A DNA stretch of 64,000 bases, from NCBI GenBank assembly GCA_017643395.1, contig JAEPNP010000001.1:765806-829805 (forward strand), in the 5' to 3' direction. Positions 8,187-17,539 of this stretch are shown here, piece by piece; position 1 is the stretch's first letter, and every line of letters begins with the position of its first letter. Source of the DNA: Rhodothermales bacterium. Lineage in GTDB: Bacteria; Bacteroidota; Rhodothermia; Rhodothermales; UBA10348. The notes beneath the pieces are model-generated. The model had not been told where the DNA came from. It worked only from the letters and a program-made list of their open reading frames with translations, and did no database searches. A program made the position numbers and the translations under genes.

Positions 8187-8939
8187 ATGCAGACCCTCGT
8201 TTCCATTTGGGCCTGGTTCTCCATTGCGGCACTCATTGTGATCTGGGTGCCGATCATGTTCGTCGTGCACCTTCTGGACCGCGATCCGGCGCGGTATCGC
8301 ACCGGTCGCTGGTTCCGTCGGCTGGGGGCAGCCATGACTCGAGCCAATCCCATGTGGAGCGTGCAGGTCAGTGGCTACCGGCCGCCGAACCCCCGCCATC
8401 CGTTTGTGGTGGTTGGCAACCACCAGTCGTTGGCCGATATCCCCGTCTTCTCCCGACTGCCATGGGACATGAAGTGGGTCGGCAAGGCGGAGGTGTTTCG
8501 CGTGCCGGTGATCGGCTGGATGATGCGGCTTTCGCTCGACATACCCGTGGAACGTGACAATCGTCGGAGTCGGGCCGCCGTCATGATCCAGGCCTCGAAG
8601 CGACTCAAGGAGAACGTTTCGATCATGATCATGCCAGAGGGGACCCGCTCCCCGGACGGACGTGTGGGCACGTTCAATGACGGCGCTTTTGCCCTCGCCA
8701 TTCGGTCCGGAGTGCCTGTGCTCCCGGTTGCCATGGACGGCACGATCGACGCCCTCCCCCGCGACAACTGGCGGTTCGGCTCGGCACGTGACATTCGACT
8801 GCATGTTTTCGAGCCTGTCCCGGTCGATGGGCTCTCGACATCCGACGCCGCCGACCTCCGAGAACAGGTGCGGCAGATGATTGTCGCGAAGATCGCCGCC
8901 TGGCGAGGCGTGCCGCCATCCGAGGTCGATGCCCTGTGA
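8187..8939 (+). CDS. 1-acyl-sn-glycerol-3-phosphate acyltransferase (PlsC family)
   Basis: A 250-aa protein with an N-terminal membrane segment (residues ~5-28). The acyltransferase motifs are NHQSLAD (the H-x4-D catalytic pair), a middle region with VERDNRRS, and PEGTRS. It transfers an acyl chain to lysophosphatidic acid at the inner membrane in phospholipid synthesis; specificity for other lysolipids cannot be excluded. The ATG at 8187 is preferred over an in-frame TTG at 8181. The stop overlaps the start of the AlkD-like gene (GTGA), so the two are translationally coupled. Confidence 0.88.
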   Translation: MQTLVSIWAWFSIAALIVIWVPIMFVVHLLDRDPARYRTGRWFRRLGAAMTRANPMWSVQVSGYRPPNPRHPFVVVGNHQSLADIPVFSRLPWDMKWVGKAEVFRVPVIGWMMRLSLDIPVERDNRRSRAAVMIQASKRLKENVSIMIMPEGTRSPDGRVGTFNDGAFALAIRSGVPVLPVAMDGTIDALPRDNWRFGSARDIRLHVFEPVPVDGLSTSDAADLREQVRQMIVAKIAAWRGVPPSEVDAL

Positions 8940-9613
8940 GTGCGCAGGAGATCATCAGCCACCTCGAGTCCCTTTCTGACGAGAAGAACGTGGCCGGCAT
9001 GGCGCGCTTCGGCATTCAGGGGGGCCGTGTGCTGGGCATCTCGATGCCGGTGCTGCACGCCCTTGCCAAGGAGCATCGCAAGCAACACACCCTGGCGCTC
9101 GCACTGTGGGACTCGGGCATACACGAGGCCCGCATCCTGGCGGTGCTCGTGGCGGATCCAGCTCAGGTCACCCGCGACCAGGCCGAGCGTTGGGCGCACG
9201 ACCTGGAATCCTGGGACGTGTGCGATCAGCTTTGCATGCGGCTGCTGCATCGTGTGCCCTTTGCCTGGGATCTCGCCCAGGACTGGTGCCGCCGGGAGCA
9301 CGAATTCGTCAAGCGCGCCGGGTTCGTGCTGCCGGCGGTCATGTCATTCAAGAACAAGAAGGTGCCTGACCAGCGCTTCCTTGAGTTCTTTCCGGAGCTC
9401 CTTCGTGGCGCTTCCGACCCCCGCAACTACGTCAAGAAGGCCGTCAGCTGGGCCATTCGCGAGATCGGAAAGCGGCGACCGGGCCTTCACCCGGAGGCGC
9501 TGAATCTGTGCGATGAGATCCTCGCCCTGGACACGCCGCCGGCGCGCTGGATTGCACGCGATGCCCTAAGGGAGCTGACTTCTGAAAAGGTGTTGGCGCG
9601 CGTGCGGTCGTGA
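8936..9613 (+). CDS. AlkD-like DNA alkylation repair protein (HEAT-repeat glycosylase family)
   Basis: A 225-aa all-helical protein of the AlkC/AlkD family (PF08713), which removes N3/N7-alkylated purines. Family landmarks are the N-terminal MARFGI segment, LWDSGIHEARILA, SWDVCDQLC and KRAGFVL. Its length is typical for AlkD (~230 aa). The start is GTG at 8936, overlapping the stop of the upstream acyltransferase by 4 nt, so the genes form a two-gene operon even though their functions seem unrelated. The stop is followed after 128 bp by a triplet palindrome element. Confidence 0.85.
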   Translation: MSAQEIISHLESLSDEKNVAGMARFGIQGGRVLGISMPVLHALAKEHRKQHTLALALWDSGIHEARILAVLVADPAQVTRDQAERWAHDLESWDVCDQLCMRLLHRVPFAWDLAQDWCRREHEFVKRAGFVLPAVMSFKNKKVPDQRFLEFFPELLRGASDPRNYVKKAVSWAIREIGKRRPGLHPEALNLCDEILALDTPPARWIARDALRELTSEKVLARVRS

Positions 9614-9740
9614 CGGTGCGCCGGCCGGGGGCGGCTGGCGGGTGGCGGGCGCGGGGCCGACCGCGCGTGGCGCTGGCGCGGCCGGCGGCGGGCGGTGCCA
9701 GCCAAATCGTGCCCTCGCGGGCCCTCAGCGCGCGCTGCAC

Positions 9741-9868
9741 ATGGAATTCGGAGGCGGGTTTCCACCTCGCGCCGGCTGCGGCCAGGCCGCGAGTGGAATC
9801 GAGGGCCGTATTCGACTTCGGTCTCACCGCATGTGGCGGTCAGGTGGAATCAGGGGTCGCGATTACAC
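9741..9868 (+). repeat. Triplet palindrome element, locus A
   Basis: Three imperfect palindromes lie at 9741-9765 (25 bp), 9793-9816 (24 bp) and 9844-9868 (25 bp), separated by 27 and 27 bp. Each follows GTGGAAT-N10/11-ATTCCAC with one to three changes; the first starts ATGGAAT and the third ends ATTACAC. Aligned with the other copies, this one runs on the plus strand, the same direction as the alkD-like gene that ends 128 bp upstream. No open frame is shared between copies. Confidence 0.8.
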
Positions 9869-10070
9869 ATCGTGCCCGCGCCGAGCAGGCACCGAGCTCG
9901 AGAAGGCGCCCAGGCCAGCCGCGCCTCCGCGCCCGGGCCGCAGCAACGCAAATCCCGGCCGCGCCCCCACGCTAACAGCCGTCACGCCAAACCCAGCCGC
10001 CCCTCCGCGTCAGGGCCGGAGCAGCGTCAAACCCGGCCACCCCCGCACGTCAGGGCCGCAGCAGCCGCAG
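9869..10070. repeat. GC-rich imperfect tandem repeat beside locus A
   Basis: This stretch has no gene up to 10049. It contains three degenerate repeats built around GGGCCGCAGCA / GGGCCGGAGCA / GGGCCGCAGCA followed by CGCAAATCCCGG or CGTCAAACCCGG. The last repeat runs into the 3' end of the convergent lipoprotein gene and supplies its final codons (LRLLRP). The stretch 9614-9740 on the other side of the triplet is also GC-rich but shows no clear repeat. Confidence 0.55.
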
Positions 10071-10577
10071 TTCCGCAGGGTCGTCGCCGCTCACAAAACG
10101 GGCATCGCTCCACACATCGGCGCCGAACAGCGGACCTTCGCCCGATGCGCGAATGGACAGGTCATACCCCTCTCCTTCGGTGAACGTGCCGCGATATCCG
10201 ATCTGATTCCAGGCGCAGCCGGAAAGGATGAGGAGCACGCTCTCATCGCTGAAGGTGCCGCTGACCGTGAACGATTCGGTGCCGTCGCGTTCCAGTGTCT
10301 GGTTGGTACGCGCGGTGTGCTGACGAGTCGTCCAGCTGCATTGTCCGTTTCCGCTCAGCTGTCCATCGGCCACGTCCAGACTCAGTGTACCACTGATGGT
10401 GGCCTGGATGTCCTGGGTGATCCCATTCTGCGCGTCGGTCACCCGATTGAGCTGAAACGACACCGGATCGATTTGCCAGGTCCCTTCCGGTCCAGTCTGA
10501 ACAGGATCCGGCCCTGGATCCACTTCCGTGGAATCGCAGGCGGTGAGCATGAGTATGAGGACCAGTGCGTATCGCAT
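10050..10577 (-). CDS. Hypothetical lipoprotein
   Basis: A 175-aa protein with a lipoprotein signal peptide: hydrophobic residues 4-12, then lipobox LTAC with Cys14 as the lipidation site. An acidic, Pro-rich linker follows. The rest looks like a single beta-rich domain with two Cys (NGQCSW and SGCAWN) that could form a disulfide. It is not assigned to a family. It is probably anchored in the outer or inner membrane facing the periplasm. Its last codons fall in the GC-rich tandem repeat next to locus A. It is divergent from the CPXCG gene with a 35-bp gap. Confidence 0.65.
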   Translation of the reverse strand: MRYALVLILMLTACDSTEVDPGPDPVQTGPEGTWQIDPVSFQLNRVTDAQNGITQDIQATISGTLSLDVADGQLSGNGQCSWTTRQHTARTNQTLERDGTESFTVSGTFSDESVLLILSGCAWNQIGYRGTFTEGEGYDLSIRASGEGPLFGADVWSDARFVSGDDPAELRLLRP

Positions 10578-10612
10578 GGCACCATCAACCGCCGCTATGC
10601 CGGCCGGTTCTC

Positions 10613-10801
10613 ATGATGAACGTAGTCGAACAAAGCTTCACCTGCCCCTATTGCTGGGAGGAGATCTCCATGGTCATCGAACCGTCGGAGGATCCGCAGA
10701 CCTACATCGAAGACTGTGAGGTGTGCTGCAATCCGATCCAGATTACGTTCAGCGGGGTCGACTCAGAGGTTGAATTCGCCGCAGAACCCATCGAACAGTA
10801 G
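10613..10801 (+). CDS. CPXCG-type cysteine-rich small protein
   Basis: A 62-aa protein beginning MMNVVEQ. It holds CPYC near the N-terminus and CEVCC about 25 residues later, the metal-binding pattern of the CPXCG (Cys_rich_CPXG) family, probably one Zn site. The family has no known function and is common next to unrelated genes in Proteobacteria and Bacteroidota. The frame is open further upstream to 10565, but that would overlap the divergent lipoprotein gene, so ATG 10613 is chosen (10616 is equally possible). The RimK cassette follows 31 bp downstream in the same direction. Confidence 0.75.
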   Translation: MMNVVEQSFTCPYCWEEISMVIEPSEDPQTYIEDCEVCCNPIQITFSGVDSEVEFAAEPIEQ

Positions 10802-10832
10802 CACGCGGTGGTGGTCGGCAGTATTGTGGGTC

Positions 10833-11306
10833 ATGGAGTCCATGATTACCGTCGGGTGGCGTGAATACGTCGGTCTGCCGCAGCTGAATCTGCCCGCCAT
10901 TCGCGCCAAGGTGGACACCGGTGCCCGCACCTCCGCGCTGCACGCATACCGCATGGAACCGTTCTCCCGGGAAGGCGCCCCCTGGCTCAGGTTCTGGATA
11001 CACCCGCTGCGCAAGCACCGGAAGGTGCATGTGGTAGCGGAGGCTCCTCTGGTCGATGAGCGGGTCGTCTCCGACTCAGGCGGAAATCGAACCACCCGAC
11101 CGTTCATCCGCACCGATCTCCTGATCAATGGACAGCGCTGGCCGATCGAGGTCAGCCTCACACGCCGGGACCGCATGCTATTCCCGATGCTGCTCGGCCG
11201 GACCGCCATGGAAGAACGACTCGTCGTTGATCCTGCGCGGTCATTCGTGCTGGGCCGCCAGGCAGGCCGGGCCTTCCGCAAGCAACTGCTCAACCCTCCG
11301 TCATGA
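10833..11306 (+). CDS. RimK-associated ATP-dependent zinc protease-like protein (PF05618)
   Basis: A 157-aa protein of the family often called ATP-dependent zinc protease (COG4067). The defining motif is [13 protein letters not shown] at ~25, a retropepsin-like D-T-G-A loop, with a second conserved segment LLGRTAMEE. Pfam places the family with aspartic peptidases despite its name, so the enzymatic label is uncertain. ATG 10833 is chosen over the second in-frame ATG at 10842. The gene overlaps rimK by 4 nt (ATGA), forming the first gene of a three-gene cassette that recurs in marine bacteria. Confidence 0.8.
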   Translation: MESMITVGWREYVGLPQLNLPAIRAKVDTGARTSALHAYRMEPFSREGAPWLRFWIHPLRKHRKVHVVAEAPLVDERVVSDSGGNRTTRPFIRTDLLINGQRWPIEVSLTRRDRMLFPMLLGRTAMEERLVVDPARSFVLGRQAGRAFRKQLLNPPS

Positions 11307-12208
11307 AAATCGGCATCCTGTCACGAGGGCCCGAAATCTATTCGACCCGGCGCCTGGTCGAGGCCGCCCAGCAGCGCGGCCACTCCGTGCACGTGATCAA
11401 TCACCTGCTTTGCTACATGAACATCACCTCCCACCGGCCATCGGTGCACTACACCGGGCACGCGCTGGAGGGGTATGATGCGATCATCCCACGAATTGGA
11501 GCGTCTGTGACCTTCTACGGCACGGCGGTCGTGCGCCAGTTCGAAATGATGGGCGTGTATTCGGTCAACGAGTCGGTCGCCATCACCCGCTCGCGGGACA
11601 AGCTGCGCAGCCTGCAGATTCTTTCACGCGCGGGAATCGGACTCCCGGTGACCGGCTTTGCGCACAGCACCAAGGCCACGGATGATTTGATCCAGATGGT
11701 CGGCGGCGCCCCCCTCATCGTCAAACTGCTGGAAGGCACCCAGGGCAAGGGCGTCATTCTTGCGGAGACAGACAAGGCCGCCGAGGCGACGATTGAGGCG
11801 TTTCGATCCCTCAAGACCCGCTTTCTGGTGCAGGAGTTCGTCAAGGAAGCGGGTGGCGCCGATATCCGCTGTTTCGTGGTGGGCAACAAAGTGGTCGCCT
11901 CCATGCTCAGGCAGGGCAAGGAGGGCGAATTCCGCTCCAACCTGCACCGCGGCGGCTCCGCCAGGCGCATCAAAATCACTCCGGAGGAACGCTCCACGGC
12001 CGTGCGCAGCGCCCAGAAGATGGGCCTGAACGTAGCCGGGGTGGACCTGCTCCGCTCGAATCACGGCCCGCTCGTCATGGAGGTCAACTCGTCCCCGGGC
12101 CTGGAGGGCATCGAGAAAGCTACCGGGAAGGACATCGCCGGCATGATCATCGAGTTCATCGAGAAGAACGCGAGACCCCATCGCACGAAAACCCGGGGAC
12201 GCGGATGA
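11303..12208 (+). CDS. rimK: RimK-family alpha-L-glutamate ligase (ATP-grasp)
   Basis: A 301-aa ATP-grasp ligase that joins glutamate to a carboxylate acceptor using ATP. In E. coli the acceptor is ribosomal protein S6. It has an N-terminal pre-ATP-grasp domain (MKIGILSRG), an ATP-binding core with [13 protein letters not shown] and [19 protein letters not shown], and the Mg-binding end [13 protein letters not shown]. Its length matches RimK. It starts inside the protease stop (ATGA) and ends inside the aspartoacylase start, so the three proteins are probably made together. The real acceptor here may be a peptide or small metabolite rather than S6; this is inference from the context. Confidence 0.88.
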   Translation: MKIGILSRGPEIYSTRRLVEAAQQRGHSVHVINHLLCYMNITSHRPSVHYTGHALEGYDAIIPRIGASVTFYGTAVVRQFEMMGVYSVNESVAITRSRDKLRSLQILSRAGIGLPVTGFAHSTKATDDLIQMVGGAPLIVKLLEGTQGKGVILAETDKAAEATIEAFRSLKTRFLVQEFVKEAGGADIRCFVVGNKVVASMLRQGKEGEFRSNLHRGGSARRIKITPEERSTAVRSAQKMGLNVAGVDLLRSNHGPLVMEVNSSPGLEGIEKATGKDIAGMIIEFIEKNARPHRTKTRGRG

Positions 12209-13266
12209 GCGACGCGCTCGAAATCGCCGGCACGCGTGTAGAGCCGGGCAGTCGACAGACGGTATTGGTGCCGCTGGCGCCCATGTACACCTCCATGGAC
12301 ATGGTGATGCCGACGCACGTGGTGCGGGGGAAAAAGGACGGCCCGGTGCTGTTCGTCTCGGCCGCGATTCATGGCGACGAGATCAACGGCGTGGAGATTA
12401 TCCGCCAGCTGCTCGGGCGCCCCGATCTGGCTAGACTGCGAGGCACGTTGATCGCGGTGCCCGTGGTCAACGTCTACGGCTACACCTTTCGCAGCCGGTA
12501 TCTGCCGGACCGGCGCGACCTCAACCGGTCTTTCCCGGGATCGGCTTCGGGGTCGATGGCCTCCCGCATGGCGCACACGTTCATGGAAGAGGTGGCCGAA
12601 AAGGCGACGCACGGTATCGATCTGCACACTGGTGCGGTGCACAGAACCAACCTCCCCCACGTGCGCGTAAATTTCGAGAACGAGGACTCCCTGAAACTGG
12701 CGCACGCTTTTCGGGCCCCGCTCATCATGCACTCGACCCTCCGGGACGGGTCCCTGCGTGAGGCTGGCCATGACCTCGGCATTCCGATGCTCCTGTACGA
12801 GGCCGGAGAGGCCCTGAGGTTTGATCGTCAGGCCATACGGGTGGGCCTGCGCGGCGTGTTGACAGTCATGCGGTCGATAGGCATGCTGCCGGCGACGAAG
12901 GCACCGAAACGGCGGGTGAAACCCGTGCTATCGACCGGGTCTCGGTGGGTGCGCGCCCCGGATTCGGGCACCCTGCTTTCTTCGATCGAGGTGGGTGACG
13001 TGGTGCAGGACGATCAGGTAATGGGCTACATCACAGACCCGCTTGGGGGCGAAAACATCGAGGTCCGTGCCACCGCCTCGGGCGTGGTAGTCGGCAAGGC
13101 GCTGCTGCCCCTCGTATACGAGGGCGAGGCGCTATTCAACATTGCGCTCGTCGACAACCTCAAGGAATTCGGGGATCGACTGGACCGCTATGAATCGAAC
13201 CTGTCCGGGGACCCCGATCTGCCCCCGGACCTGGACGCGGTGCTGGCGCACGATCCCGTCGACTGA
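12205..13266 (+). CDS. Succinylglutamate desuccinylase/aspartoacylase-family hydrolase
   Basis: A 353-aa zinc-dependent deacylase. The zinc site appears in [10 protein letters not shown] (H-x-x-E) and the later GIDLHTGA (His). The conserved Arg pair is in [11 protein letters not shown]. The C-terminal part (~245-330) is a barrel-sandwich domain like that of lipoyl/biotinyl carriers (RAPDSGTLL, then ATASGVVVG), as in other COG3608 proteins. It probably cleaves an amide of an amino acid, perhaps the product of the adjacent RimK. It overlaps rimK by 4 nt. Its stop lies within TGATCA, shared face-to-face with the stop of the convergent M14 peptidase gene, leaving no intergenic base. Confidence 0.85.
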   Translation: MSDALEIAGTRVEPGSRQTVLVPLAPMYTSMDMVMPTHVVRGKKDGPVLFVSAAIHGDEINGVEIIRQLLGRPDLARLRGTLIAVPVVNVYGYTFRSRYLPDRRDLNRSFPGSASGSMASRMAHTFMEEVAEKATHGIDLHTGAVHRTNLPHVRVNFENEDSLKLAHAFRAPLIMHSTLRDGSLREAGHDLGIPMLLYEAGEALRFDRQAIRVGLRGVLTVMRSIGMLPATKAPKRRVKPVLSTGSRWVRAPDSGTLLSSIEVGDVVQDDQVMGYITDPLGGENIEVRATASGVVVGKALLPLVYEGEALFNIALVDNLKEFGDRLDRYESNLSGDPDLPPDLDAVLAHDPVD

Positions 13267-15801
13267 TCAGTCACCTACCAACGCGTTAAATACAAACTTG
13301 AACGTGCCGTGGGTCTGCATGCGATGCTGGGCCCGGAAACCGATCAGAACCACATCGCCCAAACCGTAACGCGCGCGGACCAGCGCGGCTTTCTCTGCGA
13401 TGTGGTCTTCGCCGATCAACCAGCCGCTGTGCAGTATGTCGCGGTCGCGGAACGTGACCAGCCGTTCGATGTGGTCGTTCCGGCCTGTGGGGTCCACACG
13501 GTACACCTGACCACCGCGGAAGAGGATGGCCAGCGCGTCCTTCGGCATGCCGTAAGTGAGCGCGTGCCCCGGTTCCACCCGCACGCGCAGTGTGGCGCCG
13601 GGCGCATAGAATTCCGTCGATGGCACCCCGTCGATGACGTTCGTGATCGGCAGGTCGAAATGCGTCAGCGGCAGGTCACCCGCGTCGGCAAAGGTCACCA
13701 GGCGACCGCCTCGCAGCACCCAGGATTCGAGGGAATCCGCGCCGGCCCGGCCAAATCCGCTTCGGTACTCGGGCGGATACGCTGCTGCACCACGGCCATA
13801 TTCGTCTTCCGGGGTCTCGTCACCCATCATGCGACTGAGGGATGTCGTCGGAAGGACAATCACGTCAAACCGATCGAGCCTGCCGCCGGTGACGTCCGCG
13901 TCCCGAATCGTCTCGTAAGGGAAACCGAACGTCTCAAACACAAGGCGCGACCAGCCCTCGTCCATGTTTCCGCCGTAGTAGGGCTGGTACATGCCCACCT
14001 GCTGACGTCGGACCGGGTTGGTGACCAGCCCGGGTGGCACGGGCCTGAAATCCACACCCGTTTCCAGGGCGATGTTGCCCGCTTCACCCGCGTCCAGGGA
14101 GACGACAAAGTCCCCCGTATCCACCGTGCGGGCGGCCGATCCGCCCGCGTCCCAGACCATGTTCAGCGCACGGAACGAGTCATTGAGCCGCGCATCCAGC
14201 AGCCATTGGCTCCCGACGGCAATGCGACCGCGGGGCTCCTCCAGTGACGCGACAACGTTCAGCCCCTCGGGCATGGAGCCGGCCGCGTGCACGGTGACGC
14301 CCATGAACTCGGAGATGTTGTCCGTGGTCATGTCGTAGGGCCTGAGCGGGCTGCCATCGCGCTGCCGGGTGAAGGTATTGTCGGGGTAGTAGGTGCGCCC
14401 CAGCAGCCATCGAATGACCCCCATCTTGGGCTGGGCCATGGAGACCGCATACGATCCGGCGCCGTACACCCGCGACTCGTGCGTGAAGGGTTGGGAGGCG
14501 TGATGCACCTCAATCCCCTGCCCAAGCAGTTTGTCGATCATCTTGCGCATGGTCAGCGGGTCATGCTGATCAGCCGGGATCAGATAAGCGGCCTCCTCAC
14601 GCGCCGCACCTCGTGCTGTCTGGTTGAGGGCCTTGCGATAGGCGTTCCGCAGCACGGTTTCGCGGTTCCGGGCCGCGATGTCCAGCGTCGCAATGGACGC
14701 GATCTTCTGCTGCACCACAATGTCCCGAATGCGCCACCATCCACCCTCCCAGGGGTTGGGGAAGGTGGTCTGCTCCTCGTACTCCGGAAACCCTCGAGAC
14801 CCGCGCAACTGGTCCGGATGCACGTACAGCGGGGTGGCCATCCGGGCACTTGCCGACTCCGTGAGCATGCCGGCGATGTTGTGGAACGGCGTAATCCAGT
14901 GGAAGCCGAAGTGCCCCCATCCAGAGTAGATGGCGGCGCCAATCACACCCGCCATACCGGCCTCCTCCTCTCGATACGCCATGTGGGCGCCGTACCAGCT
15001 CATCTCGCGCCAGACCAGCGGATCTGCACCCGGTCGGGTCGGCTCTGCGTAGGGCGGCAGTGAAAGCCGGGGACCGTAGGCCCCCATCTGATGGTGGTCC
15101 ACATACGCCTGGGGAATCCACTCACGGAACATCAGCTCGGCCCCGTAAACCGACTCGATGGTGTTCTGCATGAACGCATCGCGGTTGTTGTCGTGACCGA
15201 TGTACTTGTGGTACAGGTAGGGCAGCCCCGAGCCCTCGTAGGGCGTGCCTACCGTCTCATTGTACCAGTCGGTGACCATGATCTCGCCGTCCGGATTGAA
15301 ACACGGAATCATGATGGCGATGGTGTTGTCCAGGATGCGCAGCATGTCCTCATCCTGGCGGGTCACCATCTCCCACGTCAGCTCGGCGGGCGTCTGCGCA
15401 CCTGCGACTTCGCTGGAGTGCAACCCATAGGACTGCACGATGACCGCCTTTCCGTTGTCGACGGCGATTTCGAGCTCCTCCTGTGTGGCTCCCCTCGGAT
15501 CGCTGAGCAGGGCATTGATGGCCTTCAGCTCGTCCAGCCGGGCCATGTTTTCGGGCGATGTGATGAACAGCACCAGGAACGGATTGCCCATTGTGGACGG
15601 ACCGACATTGACGGCCGTCAGGCGATCGCTGGATGCATCCAGCAATTCGTAGTACTCGACCAGTCGGTCCCAGCGGGCCAGTTTGCGGTCGGCGCCCATT
15701 TCGTGGCCAAAGAACTGCTCGGGGCTGGGCACGGGCGGGGACTGGGCCTGGACGGCGGGCGCGAGAAGGCCGGCCGCCACCAGGAGAAGGAGGCTTCGCA
15801 T
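13267..15801 (-). CDS. Secreted M14-family zinc carboxypeptidase
   Basis: An 844-aa exported peptidase. The signal peptide (residues 1-19) ends at VQAQS. The M14 catalytic domain (~35-330) shows the zinc motif GLHSSEVAG (H-x-x-E) and a third His in YVDHHQMGA. Substrate-pocket residues follow NNRDAFMQNT. The remaining ~500 residues are a C-terminal extension including a glutamine-amidotransferase-like segment (FDVIVLPTTS), common in large Bacteroidota M14 proteins. It likely trims proteins or peptides in the periplasm or outside the cell. It is divergent from the M23 peptidase gene, with 127 bp between. Confidence 0.87.
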   Translation of the reverse strand: MRSLLLLVAAGLLAPAVQAQSPPVPSPEQFFGHEMGADRKLARWDRLVEYYELLDASSDRLTAVNVGPSTMGNPFLVLFITSPENMARLDELKAINALLSDPRGATQEELEIAVDNGKAVIVQSYGLHSSEVAGAQTPAELTWEMVTRQDEDMLRILDNTIAIMIPCFNPDGEIMVTDWYNETVGTPYEGSGLPYLYHKYIGHDNNRDAFMQNTIESVYGAELMFREWIPQAYVDHHQMGAYGPRLSLPPYAEPTRPGADPLVWREMSWYGAHMAYREEEAGMAGVIGAAIYSGWGHFGFHWITPFHNIAGMLTESASARMATPLYVHPDQLRGSRGFPEYEEQTTFPNPWEGGWWRIRDIVVQQKIASIATLDIAARNRETVLRNAYRKALNQTARGAAREEAAYLIPADQHDPLTMRKMIDKLLGQGIEVHHASQPFTHESRVYGAGSYAVSMAQPKMGVIRWLLGRTYYPDNTFTRQRDGSPLRPYDMTTDNISEFMGVTVHAAGSMPEGLNVVASLEEPRGRIAVGSQWLLDARLNDSFRALNMVWDAGGSAARTVDTGDFVVSLDAGEAGNIALETGVDFRPVPPGLVTNPVRRQQVGMYQPYYGGNMDEGWSRLVFETFGFPYETIRDADVTGGRLDRFDVIVLPTTSLSRMMGDETPEDEYGRGAAAYPPEYRSGFGRAGADSLESWVLRGGRLVTFADAGDLPLTHFDLPITNVIDGVPSTEFYAPGATLRVRVEPGHALTYGMPKDALAILFRGGQVYRVDPTGRNDHIERLVTFRDRDILHSGWLIGEDHIAEKAALVRARYGLGDVVLIGFRAQHRMQTHGTFKFVFNALVGD

Positions 15802-15928
15802 CGATCAGAGAGGGAGAGTGGGACCTGAGTATAGGCAGTGCAATTCGGCCGAACTGCCTTGCCGAGCCTGTGATTGGGCCGCACGCATCAGGCAGATTCT
15901 GTATGGTGGGGATCCTCAGTCCGGTTCC

Positions 15929-17539
15929 ATGAAAGGTCTTTCGCTCCTGTTGACCCTGCTGGTCCTGCCCGCCCAGGCCCAGCAACGCTGGTTCTTTCCT
16001 GCCCAGGCCCACGGCGGGATGCTGGTGCATGATTCCGCCGGATTCCCGTCGGCATTCCCATCTGCCATGGAGTGGCCGTTGGCGCGGCAGCTTGGAGACG
16101 GCACGTTTCTCTCCAACTATGTCGATGACGATCAGGGCACAACGTCGGTGACCGACTACATGGGCGGCCATGACCACCTCTACGACGATCACCGGGGCAC
16201 CGACATCGCCATCTACAACTTCAGGTTGATGGATCGCGGCATGTACATCGTCGCGCCCGCAGCCGGGACGGTGCTCAGGACGACCATCGGGTTCGGTGAC
16301 CGCAACACCACTACGCCCTATCCGGACGGTGGAAACGGGATCGCCGTGCGGCATGACGACGGCAGCGAGTCGTACTACTGGCACATCCGCACCAACTCGG
16401 CGATGGTCGAACCCGGCGAGCGGTTTGAGGCGGGACAGCCTCTGGCTTTCGTCGGCTCGTCCGGGTGGACGCCCATTCCGCATCTGCATTTTGAGCTTTC
16501 ATCGGCGCGGGATCCCTGGCAGGGTTCGTATAACCCCGCTCCCAGCCTGTGGCGCGATCAACCGGACTATGTGGGAGACGCGCCGCTATGGGTCATGGAC
16601 CAGGGAGTCTTCACCCTGGCGGCCGTCGGCGGATCAACAAACGGGATTACCGACAAAGCGGTTAAGGAGCGGATTTCGGAGCCGGCTCTGGTCGGGGACT
16701 CAGAGGCCGTGTTGTACGCCTGGGTTCAGGCCCAGGGCAATGTCGGAGATCAGTTCGTCGTCGAGCTGGTGCGTCCTGACGGCACAGTCGCAGTGAGCGA
16801 CGTGCAGGGCGTGAGTCGAAAGACCCGCTATGGCTGGTTCGCCTTTGAGTTGCCACTGCCCGGAGAGCGTGACACAGGAACGTGGACCATGCGAACCCGG
16901 GAGGATGGCCGTGTACTGATGGAGTCCTCGTTTGAGCTGGGTGCCGAGACCAGGTACGCCCCACGGTTCAAGCCGGTAGCCGGCCGGTCTGTAAGGCTGG
17001 ATCAGGGCACCTTCAGTGAAACGCTCGCGGCCGTGCCCTTCAATCGTAGCGCGAGCTACCACCTGGTGAATGCACCTTCGAACGTCATGCTCGACGGCTC
17101 CACGGTGACGATTGGCGGGACGTCGGACCAGGAATTCCGGTCGCGCTTCTTCCAGGTTGTCGCTACGGACGAGCATGCCCTGACGGATACGATGTGGTAC
17201 CACCTCATCGACCCAACGAAGCCGCTGGATCCGCCGGCGGGTGCGACAACGACAGATCGGACCCACGATCTCCCGCAGCAGCTCTCCCTGGACGCGGGAT
17301 TCCCGAATCCTGCGGCCGGACGCTATGAGTTGACGGTGAGCGCCCGACAGCCTTCGACGGCCCGGGTAGCCGTGTTCGACCTTCTCGGCCGCCGCGTGCA
17401 CGCGTTTGAGTCCTCGCTTGCGAGCGGCCCAAACTCTTTCGCGATCGGGACGGCGGGATGGCCCGGCGGCACCTACCTGGTGCGTGTTCAGACAGCCGAT
17501 GGCAGTGTGTCCCGGCTGTTCTCCGTGCTGGATCAGTAG
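15929..17539 (+). CDS. Secreted M23-family metallopeptidase with a type IX sorting domain
   Basis: A 536-aa protein. The signal peptide ends at AQAQQ (~18). The LytM/M23 domain (~70-200) has HRGTD (H-x-G-x-D) and the zinc ligands HLHFEL (H-x-H). Beta-rich domains follow. The last ~85 residues are a type A T9SS sorting domain (GFPNPAAG, then VFDLLGRRV and GGTYLVRV). It is probably exported across the outer membrane and cleaves peptidoglycan or peptides. ATG 15929 is chosen because it begins the signal peptide. Its 3' end overlaps the vapC-like gene by 7 nt (convergent). Confidence 0.87.
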   Translation: MKGLSLLLTLLVLPAQAQQRWFFPAQAHGGMLVHDSAGFPSAFPSAMEWPLARQLGDGTFLSNYVDDDQGTTSVTDYMGGHDHLYDDHRGTDIAIYNFRLMDRGMYIVAPAAGTVLRTTIGFGDRNTTTPYPDGGNGIAVRHDDGSESYYWHIRTNSAMVEPGERFEAGQPLAFVGSSGWTPIPHLHFELSSARDPWQGSYNPAPSLWRDQPDYVGDAPLWVMDQGVFTLAAVGGSTNGITDKAVKERISEPALVGDSEAVLYAWVQAQGNVGDQFVVELVRPDGTVAVSDVQGVSRKTRYGWFAFELPLPGERDTGTWTMRTREDGRVLMESSFELGAETRYAPRFKPVAGRSVRLDQGTFSETLAAVPFNRSASYHLVNAPSNVMLDGSTVTIGGTSDQEFRSRFFQVVATDEHALTDTMWYHLIDPTKPLDPPAGATTTDRTHDLPQQLSLDAGFPNPAAGRYELTVSARQPSTARVAVFDLLGRRVHAFESSLASGPNSFAIGTAGWPGGTYLVRVQTADGSVSRLFSVLDQ

